Positions 6,794 through 13,706 of a stretch of 13,706 nt of DNA are shown in pieces. Below the pieces are notes generated by a model that saw only the letters and a list, made by a program, of their open reading frames with translations, did no database searches and was not told where the DNA came from. Origin of the DNA: an uncultured Porphyromonadaceae bacterium (GTDB lineage Bacteria > Bacteroidota > Bacteroidia > Bacteroidales > Muribaculaceae); assembly GCA_947176285.1 (NCBI GenBank), contig CAMWQF010000040.1, positions 1 to 13,706 of the forward strand. Direction: 5' to 3'. Position numbers and translations under genes: made by a program. Position 1 is the stretch's first letter. Every line of letters begins with the position of its first letter.

Positions 6794-7722
6794 AGCATCC
6801 CCATGGTGCGACGGAGATTCACTTCTACAAATGGACGAATTTTCCCATTCCTTTCTATAAGCATATCCACACCCAACAATCCTTGATAACCGGCAAATAC
6901 TTTCTCAAGAATATTTTTTTGCGTATGCACCACCTCTTGATGACGTATTAAAGAAACCGCATCAAAATCCTCAATCATCTCTTTCTGACTTTTTCTTTGA
7001 TTACTGATATATTTCCCCCTGTTTGAAGTATTAAAAGACGACAGACCAAGATATATCGCCTGCCCTTGATCAAGCTGCCACTCAGTAGCATAGTCAGCCA
7101 ACCGATCAGCACCGGTTTCTCCCATCACACTTCCTTGACGCCTGAGAATACCATGACACCATTGCCTGACAAGTTCTTCAGTCATGTCGGCAGAAGTATT
7201 TATTACCCCTCTCCCGCTTGAACTCCAAGGTGCTTTCATCCAGCAACCCGGATTTTCATAATAGAAACCCATACAAGCATCTTCCGATTTCAATTCTACA
7301 GGCACCTCTACTTTAAAATCTTTACCTATATAATTATTCCACAAAGTATTGAGAGTGACAGTAGTTCTTCGGTGTGCAAGATTCCTGATAAAAGTCATTT
7401 GCTGATCATCCGGAAGATAATGCTCCGGTACGCCATTGTCTTTAAACCTTCTTATAAGAGCAGGATTCCATCCCCAGGGTTCTATTTTTAATTCGGGCTT
7501 TTCTTCAAAAAGCGACTCAAGCATATTCCAATCCACAAGTCTGCATTTAGACGCAAGCAGACTAACATCATCCACAAGAATATAGTCATCTTTTTCAGCC
7601 CATGCCTCAGGAAGTAGTTGGAGTTCCTTTCTCAGCTTCTCAACACGGATAGGAGGCGTATAAAAAGACGCCCCCGAAGCGAGGGCGTATTCAGTCTCCG
7701 GATTAAACAGGAGAAGTCTCAT
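6778..7722 (-). CDS. ATP-grasp-like protein of unknown substrate
   Basis: I do not recognise a specific function. The 314-aa sequence has a probable ATP-grasp pattern: K163 in MKAPWSSSGRG (162-172), fitting the nucleotide-binding lysine and flexible glycine loop; E214 in YATEWQL; D286 in GVDML; and FVEVNLRRTMG (298-308), in which E300 and N302 would bind metal. Such enzymes ligate a carboxylate to an amine or thiol using ATP. The protein ends only six residues after the TMG of that motif, which is early for the fold, and its stop lies inside the end of the convergent folK-like gene, so C-terminal loss is possible. Its ATG shares one base with the rpoZ stop (TGATG), showing it belongs to the bamD-rpoZ operon. 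Confidence 0.65.
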   Translation of the reverse strand: MRLLLFNPETEYALASGASFYTPPIRVEKLRKELQLLPEAWAEKDDYILVDDVSLLASKCRLVDWNMLESLFEEKPELKIEPWGWNPALIRRFKDNGVPEHYLPDDQQMTFIRNLAHRRTTVTLNTLWNNYIGKDFKVEVPVELKSEDACMGFYYENPGCWMKAPWSSSGRGVINTSADMTEELVRQWCHGILRRQGSVMGETGADRLADYATEWQLDQGQAIYLGLSSFNTSNRGKYISNQRKSQKEMIEDFDAVSLIRHQEVVHTQKNILEKVFAGYQGLLGVDMLIERNGKIRPFVEVNLRRTMGMLYIDS

Positions 7723-8057
7723 CAGTCATTAAGTTTCTCTCTTTCCTTAAGCGGATTTGAGAAATAAAGTTTATGCTCAAGATATTCTTGAGTGGCAATA
7801 AGAGTTGGTTTGGGAAGTTTTTCATAGAATCGAGAGATCTCAATCTGCTCACGATTCTCAGATACTTCCTCAAGATTGTCGGTAGAGGCGAAGTCAGCGA
7901 GTTTCTTTTCAAGTTCCTTCTTCATCTCGACTGCAATCTGATTTGCACGTTTTCCTATTATGCATACAGTCTCATATACATTTCCGGTCTGCTCTGCCAT
8001 TGCGATCATGTCGCGTGTAACGGTGGTAAGAGGTGCGTTTGTCTTCTTGTAGTCCAT
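7722..8057 (-). CDS. rpoZ: RNA polymerase omega/Rpb6 subunit, Bacteroidetes type
   Basis: Small accessory subunit that helps assemble and stabilise RNA polymerase by clamping the C-terminal part of beta-prime. The 111-aa protein contains the omega core motif IGKRANQIAVE (residues 35-45 from this start), followed by a charged helix. The C-terminal NREQIEISRFYEKLPKPTL segment agrees with the Bacteroidetes Rpb6-like version as I remember it. I start at the ATG at 8057 (MDYKK) because homologues begin there; an in-frame ATG at 8066 would add MHI. It follows bamD by 56 bases with no promoter visible between. Its stop overlaps the start of the ATP-grasp-like gene. In other Bacteroidetes, rpoZ also sits near bamD, which supports both calls. 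Confidence 0.92.
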   Translation of the reverse strand: MDYKKTNAPLTTVTRDMIAMAEQTGNVYETVCIIGKRANQIAVEMKKELEKKLADFASTDNLEEVSENREQIEISRFYEKLPKPTLIATQEYLEHKLYFSNPLKEREKLND

Positions 8058-8113
8058 AATATGCAATTATGATTTACGTATTTTGATTGTATTGATATTC
8101 TAAAAAAATAACC

Positions 8114-8926
8114 TTATTCTCCGACGTGCTTTGAAGCAATATTGAATATAGATTGAGCTTCCGACAGATTTTTTGACTCAGGATAGGTGTTGATAAACGA
8201 ATAATATTCATCTATCACGTCTCTATATCTATCCTCACTTTTCTCAGCGATAGAGTTCTTTGCCTCTTGATATTTCGCCTTAAGAATCAGCATCTCAAAA
8301 TCTTCGCGATATTTTGAATAAGGAAAATCCTTAAGGGCATTTTTTGCCGTTATGATGCATGATTCATAGTTATTGCCAAGGAAATTGCCTAAGTTATAAT
8401 ATAACTGCGCATTCTGCAGTTGCTTCAAAGTCAACTTATCTTGCATTTCGAATATAGCATTCTTGGCTATGCCTGCCTTGTCGCTATTTGGGAAATAATC
8501 AAGAAATCCTTCAAGTTCCTCAATGGCCTTAAGTGTCAGACTTTGATCAAGCTGAGCTTCGGGAGAATCAAGGTAGTATCCATATCCGCAATAGAATCTT
8601 GCCAATTCAGCATATTTGCCTCTCGGATACCTCTGGTAGTAATTCTTAAAATATACACCGGAGTTCATATAATCCTTGTTCTCGAAATATGACATTGCAA
8701 GAATGAAAGTAGCATCCTCACCACTCTCCGTACCCCGCATTGGCATCTGCAGTTCTTGAAGCAAAGTTATAGCCTGCATATATTTCCGCTGCTCATATGC
8801 CTTCTTGGCATATTCAAACCTATATTGCATATCAGTGCTTTTGAGCACCTTTGTATATTCTCCACATGATGATAGCAACAGCGTCATCATGGAGAACAAT
8901 ATTGATATCTTAAGACTTCTTTTCAT
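8114..8926 (-). CDS. bamD: outer membrane assembly lipoprotein BamD
   Basis: Periplasm-facing lipoprotein of the BAM complex, which folds beta-barrel proteins into the outer membrane together with BamA. A lipoprotein signal peptide with basic start MKR and hydrophobic core (7-18) ends in the lipobox LSSC, giving acylated C21. The rest is helical TPR-like sequence, for example YEQRKYMQAITLLQEL, YFENKDYMNSGVYFKNYYQ and LEGFLDYFPNSDKAGIAKNA. The family signature of successive helix pairs linked by YP/FPxS-type turns (YPRGKYAELA, FPYSKYREDF, YPESKNLSEA) is clear. At 270 aa the length is normal. It is the first gene of a leftward operon with rpoZ. The probable promoter is at 8969-8976, and a hairpin occupies the short leader. 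The start is the only ATG before the signal peptide. Confidence 0.92.
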   Translation of the reverse strand: MKRSLKISILFSMMTLLLSSCGEYTKVLKSTDMQYRFEYAKKAYEQRKYMQAITLLQELQMPMRGTESGEDATFILAMSYFENKDYMNSGVYFKNYYQRYPRGKYAELARFYCGYGYYLDSPEAQLDQSLTLKAIEELEGFLDYFPNSDKAGIAKNAIFEMQDKLTLKQLQNAQLYYNLGNFLGNNYESCIITAKNALKDFPYSKYREDFEMLILKAKYQEAKNSIAEKSEDRYRDVIDEYYSFINTYPESKNLSEAQSIFNIASKHVGE

Positions 8927-8944
8927 TTATAGCTATCTATGAAT

Positions 8945-8959
8945 TGCGCTTTTTGCGCA
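8945..8959 (-). promoter_or_regulatory. 5'-end hairpin in the bamD leader
   Basis: TGCGC and GCGCA form a 5-bp GC-rich stem around a five-base homopolymer loop (AAAAA in the RNA). It begins only a few bases after the predicted bamD transcription start. Its location suggests mRNA 5'-end protection or control of bamD translation, neither shown. Confidence 0.4.
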
Positions 8960-8968
8960 TTTAGCATG

Positions 8969-8976
8969 CAAAGTTA
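8969..8976 (-). promoter_or_regulatory. bamD -7 element
   Basis: On the minus strand this reads TAACTTTG, an exact match to TAnnTTTG, 43 bases before the bamD ATG. The start of transcription would be near 8963. No -33 box at normal spacing was found. Confidence 0.6.
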
Positions 8977-9020
8977 ATAAAAAAATTCTAATCAACGATG
9001 ATTTTTACAATAAAAATTAT

Positions 9021-9028
9021 TAACTTTG
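9021..9028 (+). promoter_or_regulatory. PASTA-gene -7 element
   Basis: TAACTTTG matches TAnnTTTG exactly and lies 30 bases before the PASTA-protein ATG, giving a leader of about 25 bases. A -33 box at normal spacing is not evident. Confidence 0.6.
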
Positions 9029-9058
9029 AAGTCGATTTCTCAAAAGTGAACAATTTTT

Positions 9059-9775
9059 ATGAAGAAAGAAGGATTATTAGCCCGTCATCCGGTGCTTGCA
9101 AACTTAATAATCATCATTTTGGTGGCACTTGCCTGCCTCGGAATCTTATATTTCTCTTTTGCCATATTCACTCGGCATGGAGAAAGCGCGGTAGTGCCGG
9201 GAGTCGAAAAGATGTCTTATACCCAAGCAATCGAAATTCTACATTCGAAAGGGTTTAAAGTTGACATTCGGGACTCACTTTATAAGGAAGACGAAAAGCC
9301 GGGATATGTCATAGAGCAATTCCCTAAATCCAATTCTGTCGTGAAGCCCGGACGGAAAATTTTCCTATATATTAACGCAGTCCATCCAAAGGAAGTGATA
9401 ATTGATGAAGATAATAATCCTCGAGAAGATGCTCTTAAATCTATCTCTTTCAGGCAAGGAAGAGCCCGTCTGGAGGAACTTGGTTTTAAGAACATTCGAG
9501 TTGTGAAAGTCTTAGGAGAAAATGATTGCATATCGAAAATTTTCGCCAACGGAAAAGTAGTCAAAAAAATGCAGAAAGTCCCTGTCAACGCTCAGATTGT
9601 CATGGAAGTATTTGACGGCAACCTTGAAAGCATCCGCGACTCTTTACAAAATGACATTTCTCCTCAATTCTCATTCGAGCAGGAGAACAGTTCAGATGAT
9701 TATCAGAACTCTTCAGAGACCTATCCCGTAGAAGAGTCCCAATCCTCAGAAACCGAATCTTATGAGTATTATTGA
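9059..9775 (+). CDS. single-pass PASTA-domain protein
   Basis: Bitopic inner-membrane protein whose periplasmic PASTA repeats may sense or bind peptidoglycan or muropeptides; no kinase domain is attached. A short basic N-terminus (MKKEGLLAR) is followed by a membrane segment near 14-37. PASTA repeat 1 covers roughly 43-107 (VVPGVEKMSYTQAIEILHSKG, then GYVIEQFPKSNSVVKPG). A more divergent repeat covers about 125-190. The last 48 residues are a low-complexity Ser/Glu/Tyr-rich acidic tail ending in YEYY. It overlaps the rluD start by 14 bases. I recall kinase-free PASTA genes beside an RluD-type gene, often followed by a D-Ala-D-Ala ligase, in other Bacteroidetes. No ligase follows here. It is transcribed divergently from bamD, so envelope assembly is a reasonable context. 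Confidence 0.82.
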   Translation: MKKEGLLARHPVLANLIIIILVALACLGILYFSFAIFTRHGESAVVPGVEKMSYTQAIEILHSKGFKVDIRDSLYKEDEKPGYVIEQFPKSNSVVKPGRKIFLYINAVHPKEVIIDEDNNPREDALKSISFRQGRARLEELGFKNIRVVKVLGENDCISKIFANGKVVKKMQKVPVNAQIVMEVFDGNLESIRDSLQNDISPQFSFEQENSSDDYQNSSETYPVEESQSSETESYEYY

Positions 9776-10877
9776 CAAATCAAATGTCGACACTACCCTA
9801 CCCGATCAAATCACCGAATATGATGAAGAGGTTAAAGAAGAGGATAACGTCGATGAACCTTCATATATAACTGAAGACGGAAGAGAACTTTACGAACATT
9901 TCCGATTCGAGGCTGATAAAGGGCAGCAACTTCTCAGGGTCGATAAGTTTCTTGTAGACAGAATGACCAAGACTTCCCGCAATCGAATCCAACAGGCAGC
10001 CGATGCCGGATGCATTATTGTAAACGGCAAACCCGTAAAGTCAAGTTACAAGGTGAAACCTCTCGATGTAGTAAGCATCGTGATGGATCGTCCTCGCTAT
10101 GAATTTGAAATAATTGCAGAGGATATTCCTCTCGACATCGTATATGAAGACGCAGATGTGCTTGTTGTCAACAAGCCCGCAGGTCTCGTTGTGCATCAAG
10201 GACATGGCAACTACCATGGCACCCTTGTCAATGCGCTTGCTTATTACTTCCGGGATAATCCGGAGTATGATGTGAGCGATCCCCGTTTAGGACTTGTACA
10301 TCGTATCGACAAGGACACAAGCGGACTTCTCGTTATAGCAAAGACACCGGATGCCAAGACCGATCTTGGACTTCAATTTTTCAATAAAACCACACGCAGG
10401 GAATATGTTGCGTTAGTATGGGGAGATTTTAATGAAGATTCCGGCACTATTGTGGGCAACATTGCGCGCAATCCTCGCAATAAACTTCAAATGGCAGTAT
10501 TCGATGACCCTGAAATTGGGAAACATGCTGTCACCCATTATACAGTGCTGGAAAGATTTGGATACGTCACCTGCGTAAAGTGTGTTTTAGAAACCGGCAG
10601 AACTCATCAAATAAGGGTTCATATGCTTTCGCAAGGACATCCTCTATTCAACGATGCGAGGTATGGAGGCGATAAAATACTCAAAGGCACCACATTTGCT
10701 AAATACAAGCAATTTGTCGAAAACTGTTTCCAGACTTGCCCGCGCCAAGCACTTCATGCAAGAACTCTAGGATTCCGACATCCTCGCACAGGCAAGCAAA
10801 TGGATTTCGAATGCCCTATACCTCCCGACATGACTGAACTTCTCGAAAAATGGCGCACTTACAAAAATAATATATAA
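9762..10877 (+). CDS. rluD: RluA-family 23S rRNA pseudouridine synthase (RluD-type)
   Basis: Converts specific uridines of 23S rRNA, probably in helix 69 as in E. coli RluD, to pseudouridine. Of 371 residues, about 1-48 form an acidic leader. An S4 RNA-binding domain follows (about 58-108, LLRVDKFLVDRMTKTSRNRIQ, then VNGKPVKSSYKVK), then the catalytic domain with VVNKPAGLVVH (135-145). The signature HRIDKDTSGLLV (180-191) carries the catalytic D183, and LETGRTHQIRVH (276-287) is the other conserved block. The start codon lies within the end of the PASTA gene, a 14-base overlap in another frame. An in-frame later start would remove part of the acidic leader, so the true N-terminus is not certain. 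The exact target uridines cannot be read from sequence. Confidence 0.9.
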   Translation: MSIIDKSNVDTTLPDQITEYDEEVKEEDNVDEPSYITEDGRELYEHFRFEADKGQQLLRVDKFLVDRMTKTSRNRIQQAADAGCIIVNGKPVKSSYKVKPLDVVSIVMDRPRYEFEIIAEDIPLDIVYEDADVLVVNKPAGLVVHQGHGNYHGTLVNALAYYFRDNPEYDVSDPRLGLVHRIDKDTSGLLVIAKTPDAKTDLGLQFFNKTTRREYVALVWGDFNEDSGTIVGNIARNPRNKLQMAVFDDPEIGKHAVTHYTVLERFGYVTCVKCVLETGRTHQIRVHMLSQGHPLFNDARYGGDKILKGTTFAKYKQFVENCFQTCPRQALHARTLGFRHPRTGKQMDFECPIPPDMTELLEKWRTYKNNI

Positions 10878-10924
10878 TGCATAATTGGCTACGCCTTAGC
10901 AACGCAAGTCATAATGCTCAATTA
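10874..10924 (+). repeat. imperfect direct repeat in the rluD-maf gap
   Basis: ATAATGCATAATT (10874-10886) recurs as ATAATGCTCAATT (10911-10923), 11 of 13 bases identical, 37 bases apart. The first copy includes the rluD stop. The gap has no promoter match or terminator hairpin, so maf is probably cotranscribed with rluD. Confidence 0.3.
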
Positions 10925-10935
10925 ATAATTCCGAA

Positions 10936-11520
10936 ATGTTAGACAATCTTAAGAAATATAATATTACGCTCGCAAGCAAGTCTCCTCGAAGACAGGAACT
11001 TCTTGCTATGCTTGACATTCCTTTTGAAATAAAAGTAAAGGATGGAATCGATGAATCCTATCCTGCTGATATGCCAGCCATTGAAGTGCCGGAGTTTCTT
11101 TCTCGGCTCAAAGGGAAAGCATACGCTGAAGACATCAAAGAGAATGAGATGGTGGTCACTGCCGACACCATCGTTATCCTTGACGGACAAATATTTGGCA
11201 AACCTCATGACAAAAAAGATGCTATCGAAATGCTCATGACTCTCCAAGGACGCACACATACCGTAGCCTCAGGAGTATGCATAGCGACTAAAGAAAAAAT
11301 AGTCAGTTTCACAGCATGCACAGCGGTAACATTTGCCCCTCTGTCAAGAGAAGAAGCAACTTGGTATGTAGAAAAATACCAACCACTGGATAAAGCCGGA
11401 GCCTATGGCATTCAGGAATGGATCGGTTGCGCAGCCGTTGCAAGTATCAATGGCAGTTTCTATAATGTTATGGGACTACCTGTGCATCAACTTTATAACG
11501 TTTTGAAGGAAGAATTCTAA
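10936..11520 (+). CDS. maf: Maf nucleoside triphosphate pyrophosphatase
   Basis: Cytoplasmic house-cleaning enzyme that hydrolyses non-canonical or excess nucleotides (dTTP and UTP for the YhdE-type subfamily) to the monophosphate and pyrophosphate. The 194-aa length is normal. Motifs in order are LASKSPRRQELL (12-23), TADTIV with catalytic D77 (75-80), FGKP (87-90), LQGRTHTV (103-110), DKAGAYGIQ (152-160) and GSFYNVMGLP (173-182). The GAYGIQ form points to the dTTP/UTP subfamily rather than the m7GTP one; this is inferred from family motifs. It starts 58 bases after rluD and shares one base (TAATG) with the next gene. In several Bacteroidales, as I remember them, a KdsC-like HAD phosphatase lies between maf and the DUF2520 gene. 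None is here. Confidence 0.93.
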   Translation: MLDNLKKYNITLASKSPRRQELLAMLDIPFEIKVKDGIDESYPADMPAIEVPEFLSRLKGKAYAEDIKENEMVVTADTIVILDGQIFGKPHDKKDAIEMLMTLQGRTHTVASGVCIATKEKIVSFTACTAVTFAPLSREEATWYVEKYQPLDKAGAYGIQEWIGCAAVASINGSFYNVMGLPVHQLYNVLKEEF

Positions 11521-12221
11521 TGAATACAATTGTTATAGGAACCGGTAATGTTGGCTCACAGTTTGCACGCATCTTTGGAGTAGAACCTATATCTTCGCGC
11601 ACTCTGGATGGACTCACTCAGAATGCAGATCTCTATATTATTGCTGTGAGTGACAATGCCGTAAAAGAAGTGGCAGAAAAACTTCCCAAACTAAATGGTA
11701 TAGTTGTCCACACTACCGGCAGCGTTCCTATGAAAACCCTTAAATCAGTTGACTGCCAAGGTTACGGAGTGATGTATCCTTTTCAGACCATAAGCAAGAC
11801 TCGACCACTCCCTCCGGGAAAAATTCCATTGCTGTTGGAAGCATCAGACCCCGACACACTTGAAAAAATCAGGACTTTGGCGTTGCAGACAGGATTCACT
11901 AACATTGGATTGGCAGATAGTGAAAAGAGACGCAAAGTCCATCTTACGGGAACTTTTGCATGCAATTTCACAAACACTATGATTGCTATAAGCCAGCAGA
12001 TTCTCGATGATTGCGGAATCAATCGCTCTATCATTACTCCACTTGTTGAGGAAACCATTGCGAAATTGAATACGATATCTGCGAAAGAAGCCCAAACAGG
12101 TCCGGCAGTCAGGAAAGACACCTCAACCCTATCGAAACATCTTGAACTACTCGATAATCTCAAAATGCACAAAGAAGCCGAAATTTATAAAGTGATAAGC
12201 GACTATATAATGAGTAATTAA
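11520..12221 (+). CDS. Rossmann-fold/DUF2520 protein
   Basis: Predicted NAD(P)-binding protein related in fold to ketopantoate and pyrroline-5-carboxylate reductases; the reaction is unknown. The dinucleotide-binding loop is GTGNVGS (7-13). Further Rossmann strands carry IIAVSD (40-45) and VVHTTGS (62-68). The DUF2520 part contains YPFQT (86-90), HLTGTFACNF (141-150), where the His and Asn may line the active site, and a helical C-terminus with ETIAKL and TGPAVRKD. It has 233 aa, somewhat short for the family (about 250-290). The shortening falls in the Rossmann half, where few residues separate the glycine loop from IIAVSD. The ATG overlaps the maf stop by one base, so the two are translated as a pair. 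Confidence 0.8.
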   Translation: MNTIVIGTGNVGSQFARIFGVEPISSRTLDGLTQNADLYIIAVSDNAVKEVAEKLPKLNGIVVHTTGSVPMKTLKSVDCQGYGVMYPFQTISKTRPLPPGKIPLLLEASDPDTLEKIRTLALQTGFTNIGLADSEKRRKVHLTGTFACNFTNTMIAISQQILDDCGINRSIITPLVEETIAKLNTISAKEAQTGPAVRKDTSTLSKHLELLDNLKMHKEAEIYKVISDYIMSN

Positions 12222-12272
12222 TATTTTTTGAATCTTTTCACATTATTTTTTCTCATTTAGCGAAATATTGAC

Positions 12273-12280
12273 TATCTTTG
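12273..12280 (+). promoter_or_regulatory. ROK-kinase -7 element
   Basis: TATCTTTG matches TAnnTTTG exactly in the 110-base gap before the kinase. Transcription would start near 12286, leaving a 45-base AT-rich leader. The T-rich run ending at 12251 is only a weak -33 candidate. Confidence 0.65.
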
Positions 12281-12331
12281 TGTGTTGTACATATAAAATA
12301 ATATTTTGTTTAACCCTAAATAAATTTCCCC

Positions 12332-13336
12332 ATGACTAAACCATATGTTTTAGGAGTTGATATAGGAGGAACTAACACCGTCTTCGGTATCGTTGATGCC
12401 CGCGGTCAGGTGATAGCCAGCGACTCCATTAAGACCAAGAAGCACGCTGAGTTTGACGACTATGTAGAGGAACTACATAATGCAGTAGAGCGACTGCTTC
12501 GCCTTAACGATGCTGAAGATAAGATTCAGGGCATCGGTATCGGAGCGCCTAATGCTAACTATTATACCGGAGAAATAGTAAACCCACCAAACCTGCCATG
12601 GGGTCCCATTATTCCTCTGGCTGAGAAAGTAAGCGAAGCATTTGGCGGCATACCTGTAGCAGTCACCAACGATGCAAATGCAGCTGCTCTTGGCGAAATG
12701 ACATATGGCGCTGCCCGTGGTATGAAGGATTTCATCATGATCACTCTCGGCACCGGAGTCGGATCCGGAATCGTAATCAACGGGCAGATGGTTTATGGTC
12801 ATGACGGCAATGCCGGAGAACTCGGTCACCTTGTGATGAAGCGCAACAACGGACGTATGTGCGGATGTGGCCGTACAGGATGCCTTGAGGCATATTGCTC
12901 AGCCACCGGCGTAGCACGTACGGCACGCGAATTCCTTGAGATACGTCAGGAACCGTCTGTTCTCCGCAATATCGATATTGAGGACATCACTTCTAAAGAT
13001 GTTTATGATGCTGCTATGGCAGGAGACAAGATCGCAAAGGAGATTTTTGAATATACCGGTAAGATCCTCGGTGAGGCATTCGCTGATATGGTTGCTTTCT
13101 CTTCACCACAGGCTATAATCCTCTTTGGAGGACTCGCAAAGAGCGGCGACCTTCTTCTGAAGCCACTCAAAGAAGCGTTTGAGAAGAATGTTATGCCAAT
13201 CTTCCGCGGGAAGACTCAAATCCTTATCTCAGAACTGAAAGAAAGCGATGCAGCCGTACTTGGCGCATCTGCACTCGGATGGGAAGCAAAACGCCGTTCG
13301 GAAACAGCCGTTGCTCCCGAGACCGCAATCAAGTAA
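12332..13336 (+). CDS. ROK-family sugar kinase, probable glucokinase
   Basis: Phosphorylates a hexose, most likely glucose, with ATP in the cytoplasm; an N-acetyl sugar cannot be excluded. The phosphate-binding loop is DIGGTNTVFG (10-19). The catalytic base is D114 in TNDANAAALGE. The second ATP loop is TLGTGVGSGIV (138-148). The ROK signature runs from GELGH (162-166) to CGCGRTGCLEAY (177-188), with H166, C177, C179 and C184 as zinc ligands and E186 contacting the sugar. There is no N-terminal DNA-binding domain, so this is an enzyme and not a ROK repressor. At 334 aa it is slightly long, ending in an Ala/Thr/Pro-rich tail. It stands alone between its own promoter and a terminator. Confidence 0.9.
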   Translation: MTKPYVLGVDIGGTNTVFGIVDARGQVIASDSIKTKKHAEFDDYVEELHNAVERLLRLNDAEDKIQGIGIGAPNANYYTGEIVNPPNLPWGPIIPLAEKVSEAFGGIPVAVTNDANAAALGEMTYGAARGMKDFIMITLGTGVGSGIVINGQMVYGHDGNAGELGHLVMKRNNGRMCGCGRTGCLEAYCSATGVARTAREFLEIRQEPSVLRNIDIEDITSKDVYDAAMAGDKIAKEIFEYTGKILGEAFADMVAFSSPQAIILFGGLAKSGDLLLKPLKEAFEKNVMPIFRGKTQILISELKESDAAVLGASALGWEAKRRSETAVAPETAIK

Positions 13337-13360
13337 GACTATCCCTTACATATAATATTT

Positions 13361-13391
13361 AAGCCTTTGACCGTATGAGTCAAAGGCTTTT
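13361..13391 (+). terminator. intrinsic terminator after the ROK kinase
   Basis: A perfect 11-bp stem AAGCCTTTGAC/GTCAAAGGCTT with a 7-base loop ends in a TTTT run, 24 bases after the kinase stop. This is the only strong terminator hairpin I found in the window. Confidence 0.88.
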
Positions 13392-13511
13392 CATTTTCCA
13401 ATCATTACTTAACCTTACCGGTATAAGTCATTTTTGATATCCAAGAGGAGAAATGACCTTTTATAGGAAGAGACATTACTTTAATTGCCAAAATTGGTGG
13501 ATTACTCTTAA
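13392..13511. other. intergenic stretch with no supported feature
   Basis: The 120 bases between the terminator and the end of the broken beta-barrel frame show no promoter match, RNA gene or repeat. A 20-codon ORF from 13453 is considered and rejected elsewhere. With the terminator and pseudogene, this accounts for the final 370 bases. Confidence 0.5.
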
Positions 13512-13706
13512 TTAGAAAATATATCCTACTCCTATGCTTGCTCTAAATTCATGCATTCGGATATGGGTCTTTATCACATCAAGCAATCCGAACGCACCTG
13601 TCATATCTACGCGAAACCGATTCATGATTATGTATCCTCCGATATCCTATGCCACATCATATTTACGCATCATCCTCTCATATAGGTTTTCTTCAAAGAT
13701 GTCAGC
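13512..13706 (-). pseudogene. C-terminus of an outer-membrane beta-barrel protein, interrupted by TAG
   Basis: Read leftward from the window edge, one frame gives 19 residues (ADIFEENLYERMMRKYDVA), a TAG at 13649-13647, then 44 residues starting DIGGYIIMNRFRVDMTG and ending RASIGVGYIF before TAA at 13514-13512. The second part alternates polar and non-polar residues and finishes with a C-terminal Phe, which is what the BAM machinery recognises in barrel proteins. A Tyr codon mutated to TAG would restore one continuous frame. The 5' part lies outside the window, so the gene's size and identity are unknown. Possible explanations are a true pseudogene, a sequencing error, or a remnant paralogue. 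There is no start codon placing the 44-residue piece as an independent secreted protein. Confidence 0.6.

Larger units (their letters stand above)
8969..9028. repeat. 12-bp inverted repeat holding both divergent promoters
   Basis: CAAAGTTAATAA (8969-8980) is the exact reverse complement of TTATTAACTTTG (9017-9028), with 36 bases between. Each arm contains a TAACTTTG -7 element firing outward, toward bamD and the PASTA gene respectively. A smaller inverted repeat AATCA-ACGA-TGATT (8990-9003) sits almost at the centre and could be an operator. Confidence 0.65.

Noticed and set aside
7773..8072. 99-codon plus-strand ORF opposite rpoZ
   Set aside because: Shadow of the well-supported omega subunit gene; composition and lack of signals do not support a protein.
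8929..8936. ATAGCTAT palindrome just before the bamD start
   Set aside because: An 8-base AT-rich palindrome is expected by chance in leaders of this composition and has no partner elsewhere in the gap.
13453..13515. 20-codon plus-strand ORF preceded by AGAGGAGA
   Set aside because: A Shine-Dalgarno match means little in Bacteroidota, the peptide is not recognisable, no promoter precedes it, and it overlaps the end of the beta-barrel frame.

Overview
The window looks like core chromosome of a Bacteroidota species, most likely order Bacteroidales and plausibly a Muribaculaceae-type gut bacterium. The case rests on three things. There is a bacterial serine palmitoyltransferase, an Rpb6-like omega subunit and a kinase-free PASTA protein, all of the Bacteroidales type. 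Four intergenic gaps carry the Bacteroidetes sigma-ABfr -7 element TAnnTTTG. Shine-Dalgarno sequences are nearly absent. The family-level guess comes from remembered protein similarity and was not tested. I found no CRISPR array, tRNA, rRNA, insertion sequence, phage gene or defence system.

Left block (1-6793, + strand). A promoter at 37-44 precedes spt (sphingolipid synthesis), tgt (queuosine tRNA modification, overlapping spt by 4 bases) and an LptF/LptG-family permease with an unusual acidic N-terminal extension. A second, near-consensus promoter (3830-3860) drives a tight three-gene unit: a PlsB/PlsC-type acyltransferase, a membrane-anchored calcineurin-like phosphoesterase and a short, divergent HPPK (FolK)-like protein. 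The stop and start codons in this unit overlap. Much of this block concerns lipids and the envelope.

Middle block (6778-8976, - strand). bamD, rpoZ and an ATP-grasp-like protein form an operon read leftward. It meets the folK-like gene tail to tail with a 16-base overlap. The bamD promoter faces the PASTA-protein promoter, and the two form a perfect 12-bp inverted repeat (8969-8980 and 9017-9028).

Right block (9021-13391, + strand). A PASTA protein, an RluD-type pseudouridine synthase, Maf nucleotide pyrophosphatase and a Rossmann/DUF2520 protein are closely spaced and probably cotranscribed. A separate promoter (12273-12280) drives a ROK-family sugar kinase, which ends at a strong hairpin terminator (13361-13391).

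Right edge (13392-13706). A minus-strand reading frame enters from beyond the window. It encodes the C-terminal strands of an outer-membrane beta-barrel but is broken by an in-frame TAG. Nothing supportable lies between this frame and the terminator.

I did not find a clearly new biological system. The best leads are the broken beta-barrel gene, the mirror-image bamD/PASTA promoter pair, the PlsB-like acyltransferase with altered H-to-D spacing, the HPPK-like protein lacking expected catalytic residues, and the Tgt without its zinc cysteines.
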